Shown here: one piece after another, positions 12,576-25,017 of the stretch
Layout of the letters: each line of letters begins with the position of its first letter
Position numbering within the stretch: position 1 is the stretch's first letter
Origin: Litsea cubeba
Lineage: Eukaryota > Streptophyta > Magnoliopsida > Laurales > Lauraceae
NCBI GenBank assembly: GCA_012931725.1
Contig: CM022949.1
Span: 48,501,488-48,565,487 of the forward strand
Reading direction: 5' to 3'
DNA length: 64,000 bases
Notes under the pieces: model-generated
What the model was told of the DNA's origin: nothing
What the model saw: only the letters and a program-made list of their open reading frames with translations
Database searches by the model: none
Position numbers and translations under genes: made by a program

Positions 12576-12834
12576 GCCAAAACAATCATTTGACGAAAGA
12601 TTTTCACAAAAAGACAATCTTTTGATCAAATCCCATTTAGCAATTACTTTTATCATAAAAAGATTCAAGTGAGCGTAGGGATAACAAAAAAAAGAGTACC
12701 AAAAAATACATGTGGTACCAAAAAAAAAGTGTTCACAAGCACTACAAAAAAAAGTACCAAAAAAATACAAGCGGTACTAAAAAAAAGAGAGAGAGAAGGG
12801 GGGTTTCTTTTAAAAAAAAAAAAAAAACAGGAGC
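12576..12834 (+). other. A-rich stretch at the end of the antisense gene
   Basis: Repeated GTACCAAAAAA words and long A runs directly follow the antisense stop codon (T runs in antisense sense). It may include the antisense 3' UTR; no polyadenylation site was assigned. Confidence 0.4.
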
Positions 12835-13770
12835 TCAATCAAAAATGTTCTCCAGCCAAGAATTCAGCTCCTTAAGCAAACTTTTGGCCTCAGCCGTCAG
12901 GGATTCCAAGGCACGCTTCTTCAGGAACTTGTCATGAGATGCTGGGGTGGGCTGGAACCCTTCTTTCGAACTGGGAAGCTTATCTCGAGCAGTTCGCCAT
13001 TGTTTGTTCTCGTCAGACTTCCTTTTAAGAACTCGATTGGCATCTGCAACCCAGCGAATCAGAGCACTCTCCCTGTCACGAGCCTCTGTTATTGCAGTCC
13101 ACTTGGCAGCGACTTGTGCCTGCAGATGCTCAAGACGTTTCCTGGCCTCATCGACCTCCCTATCAAGGATGTTAAGGTCATGTGTCAGCCCAATGATGTT
13201 TAGCTCTTCTAAGTTCTTCTCTCGAACTACCTGCTTCCTGCTTTCTGTAGCCTCATCTAGGTTAGACTGAGCCTTATCCGCAGGGTCCAAGAACATCTCC
13301 TTGAAGAAACTGGTCATCAGGAAAACCCATGGTCTCAAACCACCTATCACCCAGCTCAATGATCCTATCAACGATCGCCCTGGCACTTGTGACATTTAGA
13401 CCAGCCGTTTTAGCATCACCAAGAATCTCTCGCACATGCTGGATCATCCCAAATCCGGCATCTAAGTGCCCAGAAAGCAGAGTCTCAATCCAAGAGCTCA
13501 GAACTCGCACCACCACCTTCTTCGCAAAAAGAAGAGATGGCCCAGCTGAAGATTCACCCAACTCCGTTGGTCGGCTGCTCATGTCATCACCTGTTGGAAG
13601 AGTAACAAAAGAACTCTTTCTAGTTGAAGCTGCTCCTGCTCGGGAAGGAATCTCAGCACGAGGTATCTCCTCAACATTGTCAGAACTGGTCCCAGGAATC
13701 TCTACCTCTGGATCAACCTCTGGCATCTCTTGCTCTGGAAGCGATGGATCCTCCTCTGTCACTTCAAAGC
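12835..13770 (-). CDS. Antisense gene, exon 5 (acidic segment and coiled-coil tail)
   Basis: It begins after the acceptor TTTGGCAG (13771-13778), completing a Gly codon split by a phase-1 intron. The first part is acidic (FEVTEEDPSLPEQEMPEVD). The second part is a charged helical segment (EVDEARKRLEHLQAQVAAKW and neighbours) likely to form a coiled coil, and it ends at TGA 12837-12835. A frameshift near 13310-13320 joins the two halves. The long plus-strand ORF over this region (13329-14312) is its shadow. Confidence 0.65.
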
Positions 13771-13845
13771 CTGCCAAAGAAACACAAAAAGGTATGAATA
13801 TGATCCTGTTTGAAAATCATTATCAGGGTTATAACTACAAAATAC
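13771..13845 (-). other. Antisense gene, intron 4 (75 nt)
   Basis: Donor GAAG|GTATTTTG and acceptor TTTGGCAG|GC. Phase 1. The intron is T-rich on the antisense strand, as plant introns are. Confidence 0.7.
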
Positions 13846-13956
13846 CTTCTTCGACGACTGGCGGAAGACTCTCTTCCTCCATGAACTCATCGGAAGCATC
13901 ACCAACATTTGCATCCATCGATGGTTCGAAGTCATCGGAATCCTATGGCAAGTCAG
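13846..13956 (-). CDS. Antisense gene, exon 4 (111 nt, acidic)
   Basis: Bounded by phase-1 introns on both sides. It encodes an acidic stretch (DSDDFEPSMDANVGDASDEF, then EEESLPPVVEE) with one in-frame TAG at 13945-13943. Confidence 0.65.
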
Positions 13957-14034
13957 CTGGCAAGAAAAATGTGTTAGCAAACCAAGTCACAGACACAAAA
14001 AAAAAAAAGAAAAGAAAAGCAAAAGAAGTCATAC
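13957..14034 (-). other. Antisense gene, intron 3 (78 nt)
   Basis: Donor ATTG|GTATGAC, acceptor TTGCCAG|CTGAC. Phase 1, strongly T-rich on the antisense strand. Confidence 0.7.
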
Positions 14035-14148
14035 CAATTGGAGACTCTGGATTCACTCCAGAGTCCCTCGGTTCTTCTTCAGGTGCCCCGATAGGATCCG
14101 TCACCACCTCATCGACTGGAACCTCAGGCATCACCAAGTCTTCTTCTG
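14035..14148 (-). CDS. Antisense gene, exon 3 (114 nt, acidic)
   Basis: Encodes an open acidic segment (EEDLVMPEVPVDEVVTDPIG, then APEEEPRDSGVNPESPI) flanked by phase-1 introns. Its size and composition are close to exon 4. Confidence 0.68.
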
Positions 14149-14249
14149 CTAAAAAAAAAAAACAGAGAGAAAAGCAGAAACAAGAAGCAAATCAGAACAT
14201 GGAAAAATCCCATGAAAAGAAATGGAAAGAGAAAAAGGAAGAATCATAC
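14149..14249 (-). other. Antisense gene, intron 2 (101 nt)
   Basis: Donor GAAG|GTATGATTC, acceptor formed by a long T run then TAG|CAGAAG. Phase 1. Confidence 0.7.
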
Positions 14250-15207
14250 CTTCACCGACGGTCTCTTCTTCTCAGCTTCTCTTCTCTAGAGCCACTGGCA
14301 CATCCTCATTGATAGTAAGAGGAACTTCCAAGTCAGGAGAGTCCTCATGCTACCCCTTGCTGCGATGATGACTCCTCCTCCTCTTACTCCTGCGGGCTTG
14401 CTTCTTAGAGGAACCTGCCCCGCTGTCAGAGTCAGGTTTCCCACTTGACTCCTCACTGGATGGTTAACTCTTGCCAGTAGACTCCACGGAAGCTTGCCTC
14501 TGTGCCGCTTGCATCCAAGCACCAAGTTCGGCTTCCTCCTGTTCTAGCTGCTCTAAAGCCTCATCAGGTATTTCTCGAACAGCTTCAGAACCAATGAACA
14601 CCGAGAAAGCCTATCTTGCGCTTCTCTCCAGAAAGGAAGGCCCAAACCTCCTCTCGCCGGACGCGATCCGACTTTCCAATGCCCTTTCCAGATGCCAGCT
14701 TCACATCAAGCTCCTTCTTAGAAAGCCCCCGATATGCTGAAAAGCTCTCCGCGAACCACTTCGCAAAGCCAGCAGTCCGGGAAGTCAACACCACAAGATA
14801 AGAGATCATGGCTGTAGTGTCTTCAGCACTATAGAAAGCCCATGCATTTCTCCCGTCCTGTAAACCTCCAAAGCACTTCACCATGCTTGAAGGCGCTCCA
14901 ACAACGCCTTGAGAAAAACCCAACTACAAAGCAAAGCGAGAGGGTACATATGGCTGGATGTCGACGAAAAGATGTCTGCGGTACACCATCGTGCCGACAC
15001 GTATGCTGAAAAGCCACTCTCTCTTTGCATTGGTCAAGGAGTAATGCCTTCCCGACCCCCGCCCTGGTAGAGTCTCGGGAGGCACCAAAATCAAAAGCCT
15101 TCTTCTGCAACTCCGGAGAAAGCTTCACTGAAAACTGCCCCATCTCGACGTCCCTGAACCGTCGGATCCTCATGCGGGCAAACAAAAGTGATTCAGACAC
15201 GGCTTTG
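14250..15207 (-). pseudogene. Antisense gene, downstream half of exon 2
   Basis: It continues the codons interrupted by element B: LAKG on the right side joins KAVSESLLFARMRIRRFRDV here in the same frame. It reads through a conserved-looking stretch (VGTMVYRRHLFVDIQPYVPS, in a frame shifted near 15025) and then LVVLTSRTAGFAKWFAESF. A charged linker with three in-frame stops leads to the donor of intron 2. Another frameshift lies near 14600. Losing the stops and frameshifts, the region behaves as one exon; I did not find splice sites that would avoid them. Confidence 0.6.
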
Positions 15208-15212
15208 CCCTT
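15208..15212. repeat. Left 5-bp target-site duplication of element B
   Basis: CCCTT here and CCCTT at 26463-26467 flank the LTR termini exactly, as expected for Ty3/gypsy integration. Confidence 0.95.
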
Positions 15213-18200
15213 TGTCGCGACCCCGGACCGAAAGGGGAAGGATCCGAGTCCGGGAGTCGGGACAATGGGTTGGGGTGATGCCGCGCCACGTGCATCTCTT
15301 TGGCTAAACCGCACACGGAATTAAAGGAACATTTATCCGTGCACGTGATTTTCCCACAGGGTTCCGCGGTGAGGATTATCTTTACACATCATCTCACATG
15401 TAACCATATCACATATATTCTCAATATTGCGGAAGCGTGTAGCAAACCATACTAATACCGTTCAAATCCATAAACAAGACTGATTGATGATTAACATAAC
15501 AAGATATCAGAATGAGCAATGATCATAAGCATATTTTCCCCAAAAGTGAATTTAAGTATATTTACAAAATATCATTTGATTAATGCCCCAAAATAACGGT
15601 CAACAAAGACCGTACAACCAAATGAAACCTAAAATGAAAATATCATAAATTCCCAAGTGTATCGTTCTCAAGACAAGGCCGAATGTCTACATGACATCAT
15701 CGGCTTGCCACTCAATCACTCGTTGCGGTTCACCGACCGCCTCCTCTGGCTCCTCCTCAATGGCAATAAGCTCGGGACCTGAGTACCAAAATAAATGGAT
15801 CAGACACGACGGTCTGGCAGGTGGGTGAAAAGATATGTAATAATAAAACGATGATACTTTGCAAAAGTTTAGAAAACTTGTGAGTAAATAATGAACCTCA
15901 TAAAAGACGATATATCATTTTAAAAGAGGCACATATGCAATAAATCATGTAAGGTAACAAGGATTCGGAAACTGTCAAGATGGCAACCACACAAAGCTAG
16001 ATCCTCCCTTCACTAACGTGAAGAGAGCACATACCCTACAGGATCATTGGCCTCAGTCACACGAGGTGAGGAGGAACAACGATAAACAGGATCATTGGCC
16101 TCAGTCACACGAGGTGAGGAGGAACAACGATAAAATACTATATAATATATATATACTATACAGGACCACGGTAGCGAACCGGGTAAACTATGCAAATTCC
16201 AGACTGCAGCTGACTATCAGGAGGGGAAGGAAACCCAAGTCGGCGGATCAAACCAACTAGGTCGTCCAAGCTCAGTGGTGCCGACTCATAGGTCAAATAC
16301 GATAAATCAAATCGTGTACATATTAAAGAAACGGGGTGCCCATAGGCACAAATGCACATTCGTATCTGGTCGGTCATATACAGGTTAGCAGAAGCTAAAT
16401 ACACTTTCAATACTCTCAAGACAGTCTAGTCATGTCATGTGGGTTTGAAATCCCAAAATAGGAGTTTGGTTGAAAATCAAATACAAATAGTTTTCCATAC
16501 CTTTACAGGCTAACAATGGGGTTTCTAGAATTGAATCAGTGCGAATAGGGTCCCGTATGTCGGTTATGATGACATTTTGGTACTCTTTAAGAGTTAGGGA
16601 CATTCCGGGTCCTTATACACATTGGTCAATCTAGAAAATCTTATAGAGTCTCCATGATGAGTTTCCCTTTCCTCCAGACTTCACGTAATGCCTTACAAAT
16701 CCCTAAATAACAATGGGCTCTAAATAATACCTCCCCACTACAACCCTTTGTAATTTACCCAATTCATCCATGGGGTTAAATACATTCTTATAGGATCAAT
16801 GTCTTCAAATAAGAAGATAAGGGATAGAGCTGAATTGGACTTGAGTATGGGCTTGGAATGAATCTGAAAAAATAGTCCCACAACTCTCTTAATTACAGTT
16901 CATCTCATTTCAGTCCGATCGATCGGGCTCCCTGGCCGATCGATCGGTCCTGAATTGCTTCCAGTTATTTACAGTCCGATCGATCGGACCTGATGGGCGA
17001 TCGATCGGTCTTGGAAACCCTCTCAGTTATTTACAGTCCGATCGATCGGACCTGATGGGCGATCGATCGGTCCTGCAAACCCTCTCAGTTATTTACAGTC
17101 CGATCGATCGGACCTGATGGGCGATCGATCGGTCCTGCAGCGAACTTCAACCCATTTGGTTGAATTCTTCTCTTGTCCAACTCCTATCCATTTCCTTTCT
17201 TTCCCTTTCTTCCATACATATCTTCACAAATGATTAGGCTATTCCTTGACCACATTATCTCATCAAATCATTATTCAAAAATCAATAAGACTAAACCATC
17301 AAACATGATAAATCATTAAAACCATTAATGAAGACAAATCAAGATTTTGCATAAAACATGATAAAACACATGAGAATCATTTCATCCACTTGCCTTGGGT
17401 CCAATTGCAAATCAAATTGAGCTCTAATCACCTCTTAGGCCCCCAATCAAACACCTATACACAAAACCCCCAAATCCAAACCCTAGATCAACAAAAATCC
17501 AAGTAAAACAAGACGGAATTCTCCAATAATTGAAATAGAGCTACCCTAGGGCTAGACAAACAAGATTATAAAACTTTTAGGAAAATCACTTACAAAGAAG
17601 TTCTTCAAAAAACAAGGTGTTGTCCAAAGCCAGTTTTGGAGTGGGCGGTTTTCTTCAAAATTGGTGTCAAGACGAAGCCCTTGAGATGAGGAAGAAGATT
17701 ATAGCAACTAATTTTCCATTAGCACTAGCTTAGTGGGGGATTGAAGTTGAAGAAGCAAGAAAAGGTAAGGGAAACCCTTAGGGCTGGGATTTCTCTTCTC
17801 CTCTAGGGTTTTTGCCAGAAATGGGAAAAAGAAGAAGAAGCTTTCTATATATAGTAAGTGGGAGTGGGGCCCACAACTTAAAGAACTTCTCGGGCTCAAA
17901 ACATGGTTTTCGAGGCTTCAAATGAATTCGATGAAGAAGACAAAGTTGATCGGAAAAATTTCTAGTTTCCAAAAAGTATATATTTTGCACATTTTGGTGA
18001 CATTGAAATCGGTGTCCAGATTTTGGGTAAAAAGACCATTTTGCCCTCAATTAGTGAAAAATCGGGTTTAAGGTCCTCGAATGAAAACGATGTCAACATG
18101 AAAGTTGTAGGGATTAATAAGATAAGTACAATGGGGTTAAAAACACGATTCTTGGAAATCATCGGTAAACCCCCAATCTCACACAATTCGTAATAAGAAC

Positions 18201-18355
18201 CCCCAAGGGTCCCACAATAAAAAGGCTCTCCAAATTCCCCAAAGCTATCATAAAAGCTATTCTAATCCCCAACTAATCCAAAACCACTAAACACACTTAA
18301 ACTAAAACACAACTTAACCAACTCTAAACGAGGTCTCTCGGGTCGGGGTCTTACA
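15213..18355 (-). repeat. Element B 3' LTR
   Basis: Direct repeat of 23322-26462, about 99 percent identical by eye. It includes a 48-bp two-copy tandem repeat (16039-16134), the GATCGATC tandem array and a TATA-like palindrome at 17845-17854. Several short minus-strand ORFs in it look like chance. No gene is seen in this 3.1-kb stretch. Confidence 0.95.
16911..17140 (-). repeat. Four-copy 61-62-bp tandem repeat with GATCGATC palindromes (3' LTR of B)
   Basis: Units start at 16911, 16972, 17034 and 17096. Each contains CCGATCGATCGG twice, so each unit has two inverted-repeat boxes. The same array is at 25018-25247 in the other LTR. Confidence 0.9.
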
Positions 18356-18368
18356 TCCTCCACCCCTT
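18356..18368 (-). promoter_or_regulatory. Polypurine tract of element B
   Basis: On the minus strand the sequence AAGGGGTGGAGGA directly precedes the 3' LTR. It overlaps the pol stop codon by two bases (TAA, 18369-18367). Confidence 0.88.
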
Positions 18369-21300
18369 AGGACATTTGGTCCTCCAAATGGAAATTAAAA
18401 CTCACCTCCGGTAGAAGATGTGGGTACTTCTTCTGAACTTGATCCCGTAATTCCCAAGTTGCTTCTTCCGGTCCATGATTCTCCCAAAGTACCTTGACCC
18501 ACTGAATAGTCCGAGTTCTCAATTCTTGTTCCTTGGTGTCAATGATCTGCTTAGGCTTCTCAACATATGTAGCATCTTCTCGGATTTCTAATGGCTCATA
18601 ACGAAGTATGTGTAGTCTGTCTGGAACATATTTCTTCAACATAGACACATGGAAAACATTATGTACGCCGGAGAGCTCAGGTGGTAAGGCTAACCTGTAA
18701 GCCACATCACCAATCCTACTCACAATGTCATACGGTCCAATGTATCTCCTAGACAATTTGCCCTTCTGTCCAAACCTCAAAGTTCCATGAGTAGGTGACA
18801 CTTTCAAGAAAACCTTATCTCCTTCTTTAAATTGTACATCCCTTCTGTGAGAGTCTGCATAGCTCTTCTGTCTACTCTGAGCCACTTTTAGACGTTCTTG
18901 AATCAACTTGACCTTGTCACTTGTCTCACTAACAATGGTCGGTCCATGAAAACTGCGAGTACCAACTTCTTCCCAACAAACAGGTGTTCTACACCTTCTG
19001 CCATACAAAGCCTCAAAAGGTGCCATACCGATACTCGAGTGGAAACTGTTGTTGTAAGCGAACTCACATAACGGTAAGGCTTCATCCCACTGAGTTTTGA
19101 AATCTAGCACACAGGCTCGAAGCATATCTTCAAGTGTCTGAATTGTCCTCTCCGACTGACCATCGGTCTGTGGGTGATAGGCCGTGTTGAACTGTAACTT
19201 CGTACCCATAGACTCATGCAATATCTTCCAAAATCTCGAGACAAATCTGCTATCTCTATCGGACGTGATGGAAACTGGTTGTCCATGACGACTGACAATT
19301 TCTGTGACAAACAACTGTGCCAACGGTAACATATGCATCTTCTTTCCAGTCTTCATCGGTAGGAAATGAGCTGACTTGGTGAGACGGTCCACTATGACCC
19401 AAATAGCATCATTGCCCTTACTAGTCTTCGGTAAACCCGATATGAAGTCCATGGTAATGTGCTCCCATTTCCATTCCGGAATCTCTAATGGTCGTAGTAA
19501 CCCTGGAGGCTTCTGATGTTCTGCCTTGATCAACTGACATGTCATACAACGAGAGACGAAAGCTGCTATCTCTCTCTTCATGTTATTCCACCAAAATCTG
19601 CCTTTCAAATTCTGATACATTTTCGTACTGCCCGGGTGTATGGAATACTTAGTATTGTGAGCCTCAGACATGATATCATTCCTCAAGTCCTCCAAGTTAG
19701 GCACACATAAACGGTCTCGGTAGTACAAAACTCCATCTACAACATGAAAATCCGGGCGATCTGCTAAGTGCTCAGAAATCTTAGCCAACTCTGGGTCTTG
19801 TAACTGATTCTCTTTGATCTTCTGAATGAACGAAGGCTCTGACACTGACATGTTTGCTAACATGACACCCTCTCTTAGTGGATGAAATTCTACTCCCAAC
19901 TCTTCTAACTGCTGTACCACATAAGTCCCCCGGAGACTTGCCATGCTCACTGACTTTCTACTCAAGGCATCTGCAACTACATTCGCTTTCCCCGGGTGAT
20001 ACTTGATTGGAAAATCATAGTCTTTAATATATTCCATCCATCTCCTCTGCCTCATGTTCAACTCCTTCTGAGAAAACAAGTACTGTAGGCTACGGTGATC
20101 GGAGTGAACCTCAAACTTCTCTCCATAGAGGTAGTGTCTCCACATCTTCAAAGCTAAAACAACTGCGGCCAACTCGAGATCATGTGTTGCATAGTTCTTC
20201 TCATGATCTTTCAACTGCCGTGACCCATATGCAACTACCTTCCCATCTTGCATTAGCACGCATCCAAGCCCAACATTAGAAGCATCGGTAAAAATGGTAA
20301 AACCGCCGCTCCCAGATGGCAAAGTGAGGACTGGAGCTGTAGTCAATCTCTTCTTCAGCTCTTGGAAACTAGCTTCACACTTATCCGTCCAAACATATGG
20401 TGCATTCTTCCTTGTCAACTTCGTCAAAGGTGACGCAATCGACGAAAATCCTTGCACAAACCTCCGATAATATCCTGCCAATCCAAGAAAACTCCTGATT
20501 TCTGATGCATTCTTCGGTCTATCCCAATTCATGACTGCCTCCACCTTGGACGGGTCCACTGATAATCTTTCTTTGGAGATGATATGACCCAAAAATGTGA
20601 CTTGGTCCAACCAAAATTCACACTTACTAAGTTTTGCAAACAACTGATTCTCCCTCAAAAGCTGGAGTGCTATCCTCAAATGTTCTTCGTGCTCTTCTTT
20701 AGTCTTGGAATATACCAAAATATCATCAATAAACACCACTGTAAACTGATCCAAATACTCCACAAATATTTTGTTCATCAATTCCATGAAAACCGCCGGT
20801 GCATTAGTCAAACCAAATGGCATCACTAGAAACTCATAGTGTCCATATCTTGTCCGAAAGGCTGTTTTTGGTACATCTGAGTCTCTAACTCTCAACTGAT
20901 GGTAGCCTGACCTCAAATCAATCTTCGAAAAATAAGCACCTCCTTGCAACTGATCAAACAGTTCATCTATCCTTGGCAATGGATATTTGTTTTTGATGGT
21001 CACTTGGTTCAATCTTCTATAGTCAATACACATTCTCATGGAACCATCCTTCTTCTTTACAAACAAAACTGGTGCTCCCCACGGTGACACACTAGGTCTC
21101 ACGAAACCTTTGTTCAAAAGTTCTTGCAATTGCATCTTCAACTCTCCCAATTCTGCCGGGGCCATTCTGTAAGGTGCAATAGATATCGGAGCAGTCCCCG
21201 GTAACAACTCAATAGTGAAGTCTATCTCTCTAATGGGTGGCAATCCAGGTATCTCCTCCGGGAAAACATCCGGAAACTCACAAACAATTGGAATCTCCTC

Positions 21301-21948
21301 CACCCCTTGGGACCGTTTATCCTCCGTGATAAACGCCAAATAACCCTCACAACCACTTTTTAGAAGTCTATCAGCCTTCAACGCTGAAATAAACCCTGCA
21401 CCAGAATTACTCCTCTCTCCCTGAAACAACACCCCCGCTTGGGTCTCCTCTAACTTAAAAGTTAGGGTCTTATGGAAACAATCCATAGTAGCATGGTATC
21501 CTGCTAACCAATCCATCCCTAGGATGACATCAAAATCCTGCATCTCTAGCAAAATGAGATCTGCCGGTAATACTACTTCTCCTATCATGACTGGACAACT
21601 AGGGTAAAAAGTTCTACAAACAACTTCCTTACCTAAAGGGGTAGTCACAGTCAAAATGAAACTCAATTCTCTAGCATGCATATCAATCAACTTAGCAAAT
21701 TTTGGAGATAGGAATGAGTGAGTAGAGCCAGGGTCAAACAAAACCTTAGCATCAAAACCACAGACGAGAAGTGTACCTTCCACTACATTGCCTTCAGCCT
21801 CTGCATCAGCTCTATTGACAGCATAGAGTTGTGCCCTTTGTGGTGGCCTGTTCTGCCCTTGCTGTTGCCTGCCTTGTGGTGCATTCCTGTTTTGATTCTG
21901 AGGATGCTGATTCTGATTTTGATTCTGCCCTTACTGACGGGCCGGTTG
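18367..21948 (-). CDS. pol: Element B pol: protease, RT, RNase H, integrase, chromodomain
   Basis: The open part from 21783 codes for 1138 residues. Residues near 13-25 hold the protease site (VLFDPGSTHSF), and ILGMDWL at about 87-93 marks the protease end. RT spans about 205-400, with KIDLRSGYHQL and the FIDDILVYS box (Asp353, Asp354). RNase H starts at FTDAS (Asp500). The integrase zinc finger ends in CMTCQ at about 746-750, and the core residues are Asp779 (TMDFISGLP), Asp842 (TSDRDSR) and Glu878 (GQSERT). A chromodomain-like tail (WVKVLWENHGPEEATWELRD) follows at about 1090. Chromodomains of this kind are thought to steer integration to heterochromatin. The frame continues upstream without a Met into gag, but a TAA at 21931-21933 interrupts it. 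Confidence 0.93.
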
Positions 21949-23169
21949 TTATTGTTGTTGCTGTGGCCTAAACTGTTGTTGAGGTGCCTGTTGTTGTAGT
22001 GGCCTTGCTTGATTCTGAACCACTAGCGCATTCTGAGGTGGTGCCTGACGATGTGCTCCCTGTTGTTGTCTATTCTGTCTTGGGCATTCCCTCATCTGAT
22101 GGTCCATCGAACCACATCTAAAACATGCCCCCGTGATAGAACGGCACTGGGCATTCCCATGATATTTTCCACAATGGATACAAGCTCCTTGATTCTGTGC
22201 ATTCTGCTCTTGTCTTGGCCTCTTGTTTTGATTGTTCCTCTGTTGATTGTTCTGCTGCTGTTGGCCTTGACCCTTTCCCTGGTTCTTGATAATTTTGTTG
22301 TGGAAGTTCTCAAATTTGTATGCTCTCTTGACAGCTTCTTCAAAGGTAACGGGTGGTACAACCCCGGTAGCATCCCTCTCAATAATCGGGTGAAGTCCCT
22401 CAAGGAACTTGGTTATCTTCTTCTCCTCTGTGTCAACCAACTCCGGTGCATACCTAGACAATCTCTCAAATTTGGTGAGGTATTCGAGGACTGTCATATT
22501 TCCTTGCACAAGTTACTGAAATTCTACTGCCTTTTGCCTCTTGACATGTGTAGGTACATATTTCTCTCCAAACTGTCTCTTGAAGCTAGCCCAAGCTTCT
22601 GCATCAGCCATTGTCCTGTATTCTGCCTTGATTGTCTTCCACCATATATCTGCTATGCCCGTGAACATAGAGACTGCAAGCTGTACACGTTCTAAACCGG
22701 TACATATGAATATCTCAAATATGTTTTCGGTGTGCTCAAGCCAATCATCTGCTGCCATTGGATCCTCAGTCCCTAAAAATTCTTTCGGTCCTCTCTTCCT
22801 GAACCGCTCATACAACACATTAGGATCATTTCCTCTAATGTTCACCGGACCAGGTGGTGCAACTGGGATTGGTTCCGGTCTCCTCTCCAATATCCCCAAC
22901 AACTGTGCCTGCATTTGAGCTATCTCCCTAGCATGGTCCTCGTCTTTCTTAAGTATCTGTTCTTGCAATCTGGTCTGTGTCTCATATGCTTGTGCTTGGA
23001 GCCTAGCCTGATTCTCATTGGCCTGGCGTTGTTGGTCTATCATAGCCTGCATCATCTGTTGGAATTGGTTCTGCATATTGTTGTCTTGTGGTTCCTCTCC
23101 AATAGGCTCCGTATTCTCACTATTACTGGCAACGTGATTACTGTTTGCTGTTCTTTTGCGAGGTGGCAT
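21949..23169 (-). pseudogene. gag: Element B gag with an internal stop
   Basis: The likely start is the ATG at 23169-23167 (MPPRKRTAN); the longer frame upstream lacks an ATG. The N-terminal half has a Gln-rich helical stretch and the gag core (MAADDWLEHTENIFEIF, then FTGIADIWWKT and FKRQFGEKYVP). A TAA at 22515-22513 interrupts the frame. The second half resumes in the same frame (GNMTVLEYLTKFERLSRYAP) and includes a CCHC zinc knuckle (CFRCGSMDHQMREC). A Gln-rich segment ends at the TAA 21951-21949. Gag and pol are thus one continuous frame broken by three stops. Confidence 0.9.
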
Positions 23170-23305
23170 AACGCTGCAAAACAAATTGTTAGCACATATA
23201 AATCAAGTACATGGTGGTCACATATTGCTCACACGATTCTATCTAATGAATCCTCGCCACGTACTTAAGATTTCTAGTTTCTTTTAATTGCCTGAAACAT
23301 GTCCC

Positions 23306-23317
23306 GCTCTGATACCA
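23306..23317 (-). promoter_or_regulatory. Primer-binding site of element B (initiator Met tRNA)
   Basis: On the minus strand TGGTATCAGAGC stands four bases inside the 5' LTR end. This is the standard plant site complementary to the 3' end of initiator tRNA-Met. Confidence 0.95.
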
Positions 23318-25017
23318 GTCCTGTCGCGACCCCGGACCGAAAGGGGAAGGATCCGAGTCCGGGAGTCGGGACAATGGGTTGGGGTGATGCCGCGCCACGT
23401 GCATCTCTTTGGCTAAACCGCACACGGAATTAAAGGAACATTTATCCGTGCACGTGATTTCCCACAGGGTTCCGCGGTGAGGATTATCTTTACACATCAT
23501 CTCACATGTAACCATATCACATATATTCTCAATATTGCGGAAGCGTGTAGCAAACCATACTAATACCGTTCAAATCCATAAACAAGACTGATTTATGGTT
23601 AACATGACAAGATATCAGAATGAGCAATGATCATAAGCATATTTTCCCCAAAGGTGAATTTAAGTATATTTACAAAATATCATTTAATTAATGCCCCAAA
23701 ATAACGGTCAACAAAGACCGTACAACCAAATGAAACCTAAAATGAAAATATCATAAGTTCCCAAGTGTAGCGTTCTCAAGACAAGGCCGAATGTCTATAT
23801 GACATTATCGGCTTGCCACTCAATCACTCGTTGCGGTTTGCCGACCGCCTCCTCTGGCTCCTCCTCAATGGCAATAAGCTCGGGACCTGAGTACCAAAAT
23901 AAATGGATCAGACACGACGGTCTGGCAGGTGGGTGAAAAGATATGTAATAATAAAACGATGATACTTTGCAAAAGTTTAGAAAACTTGTGAGTAAATAAT
24001 GAACCTCATAAAAGACGATATATCATTTTAAAAGAGGCACAGATGCAATAAATCATGTAAGGTAACAAGGATTCGGAAACTGTCAAGATGGCAACCACAC
24101 AAAGCTAGATCCTCCCTTCACTAACGTGAAGAGAGCACATACCCTACAGGATCATTGGCCTCAGTCACACGAGGTGAGGAGGAACAACGATAAACAGGAT
24201 CATTGGCCTCAGTCACACGAGGTGAGGAGGTACAACGATAAAATACTATATAATATATATATACTATACAGGACCACGGTAGCGAACCGGGTAAACTATG
24301 CAAATTCCAGACTGCAGCTGACTATCAGGAGGGGAAGGAACCCCAAGTCGGCGGATCAAACCAACTAGGTCGTCCAAGCTCAGTGGTGCCGACTCATAGG
24401 TCAAATACGATAAATCAAATCGTGTACATATTAAAGAAACGGGGTGCCCATATGCACAAATACACATTCGTATCTGGTCGGTCATATACAGGTTAGCAGA
24501 AGCTAAATACACTTTCAATACTCTCAAGACAGTCTAGTCATGTCATGTGGGTTTGAAATCCCAAAATAGGAGTTTGGTTGAAAATCAAATACAAATAGTT
24601 TTCCATACCTTTACAGGCTAACAATGGGGTTTCTAGAATTGAATCAGTGCGAATAGGGTCCCGTATGTCGGTTATGATGACATTTGGTACTCTTTAAGAG
24701 TTAGGGACATTCCGGGTCCTTATACACATTGGTCAATCTAGAAAATCTTATAGAGTCTCCATGATGAGTTTCCCCTTCCTCCGGACTTCACGTAATGCCT
24801 TACAAATCCCTAAATAACAATGGGCTCCAAATAATACCTCCCCACTACAACCCTTTGTAATTTACCCAATTCATCCATGGGGTTAAATACATTTTTATAG
24901 GATCAATGTCTTCAATTAAGAAGATAAGGGATAGAGCTGAATTGGACTTGAGTATGGGCTTGGAATGAATCTGGAAAAATAGTCCCACAACTCTCTTAAT
25001 TACAGTTCATCTCATTT

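Noticed and set aside
13329..14312. 327-residue plus-strand ORF
   Set aside because: It overlaps exons 2-5 of the antisense gene, shows Ser/Lys-rich shadow composition and crosses three antisense introns. Its translation shows no recognisable motif.
16013..16419. Short minus-strand ORFs in both LTRs of B (60 and 87 residues)
   Set aside because: They are kept in both LTRs simply because the LTRs are near-identical. The smaller one is the 48-bp repeat translated.
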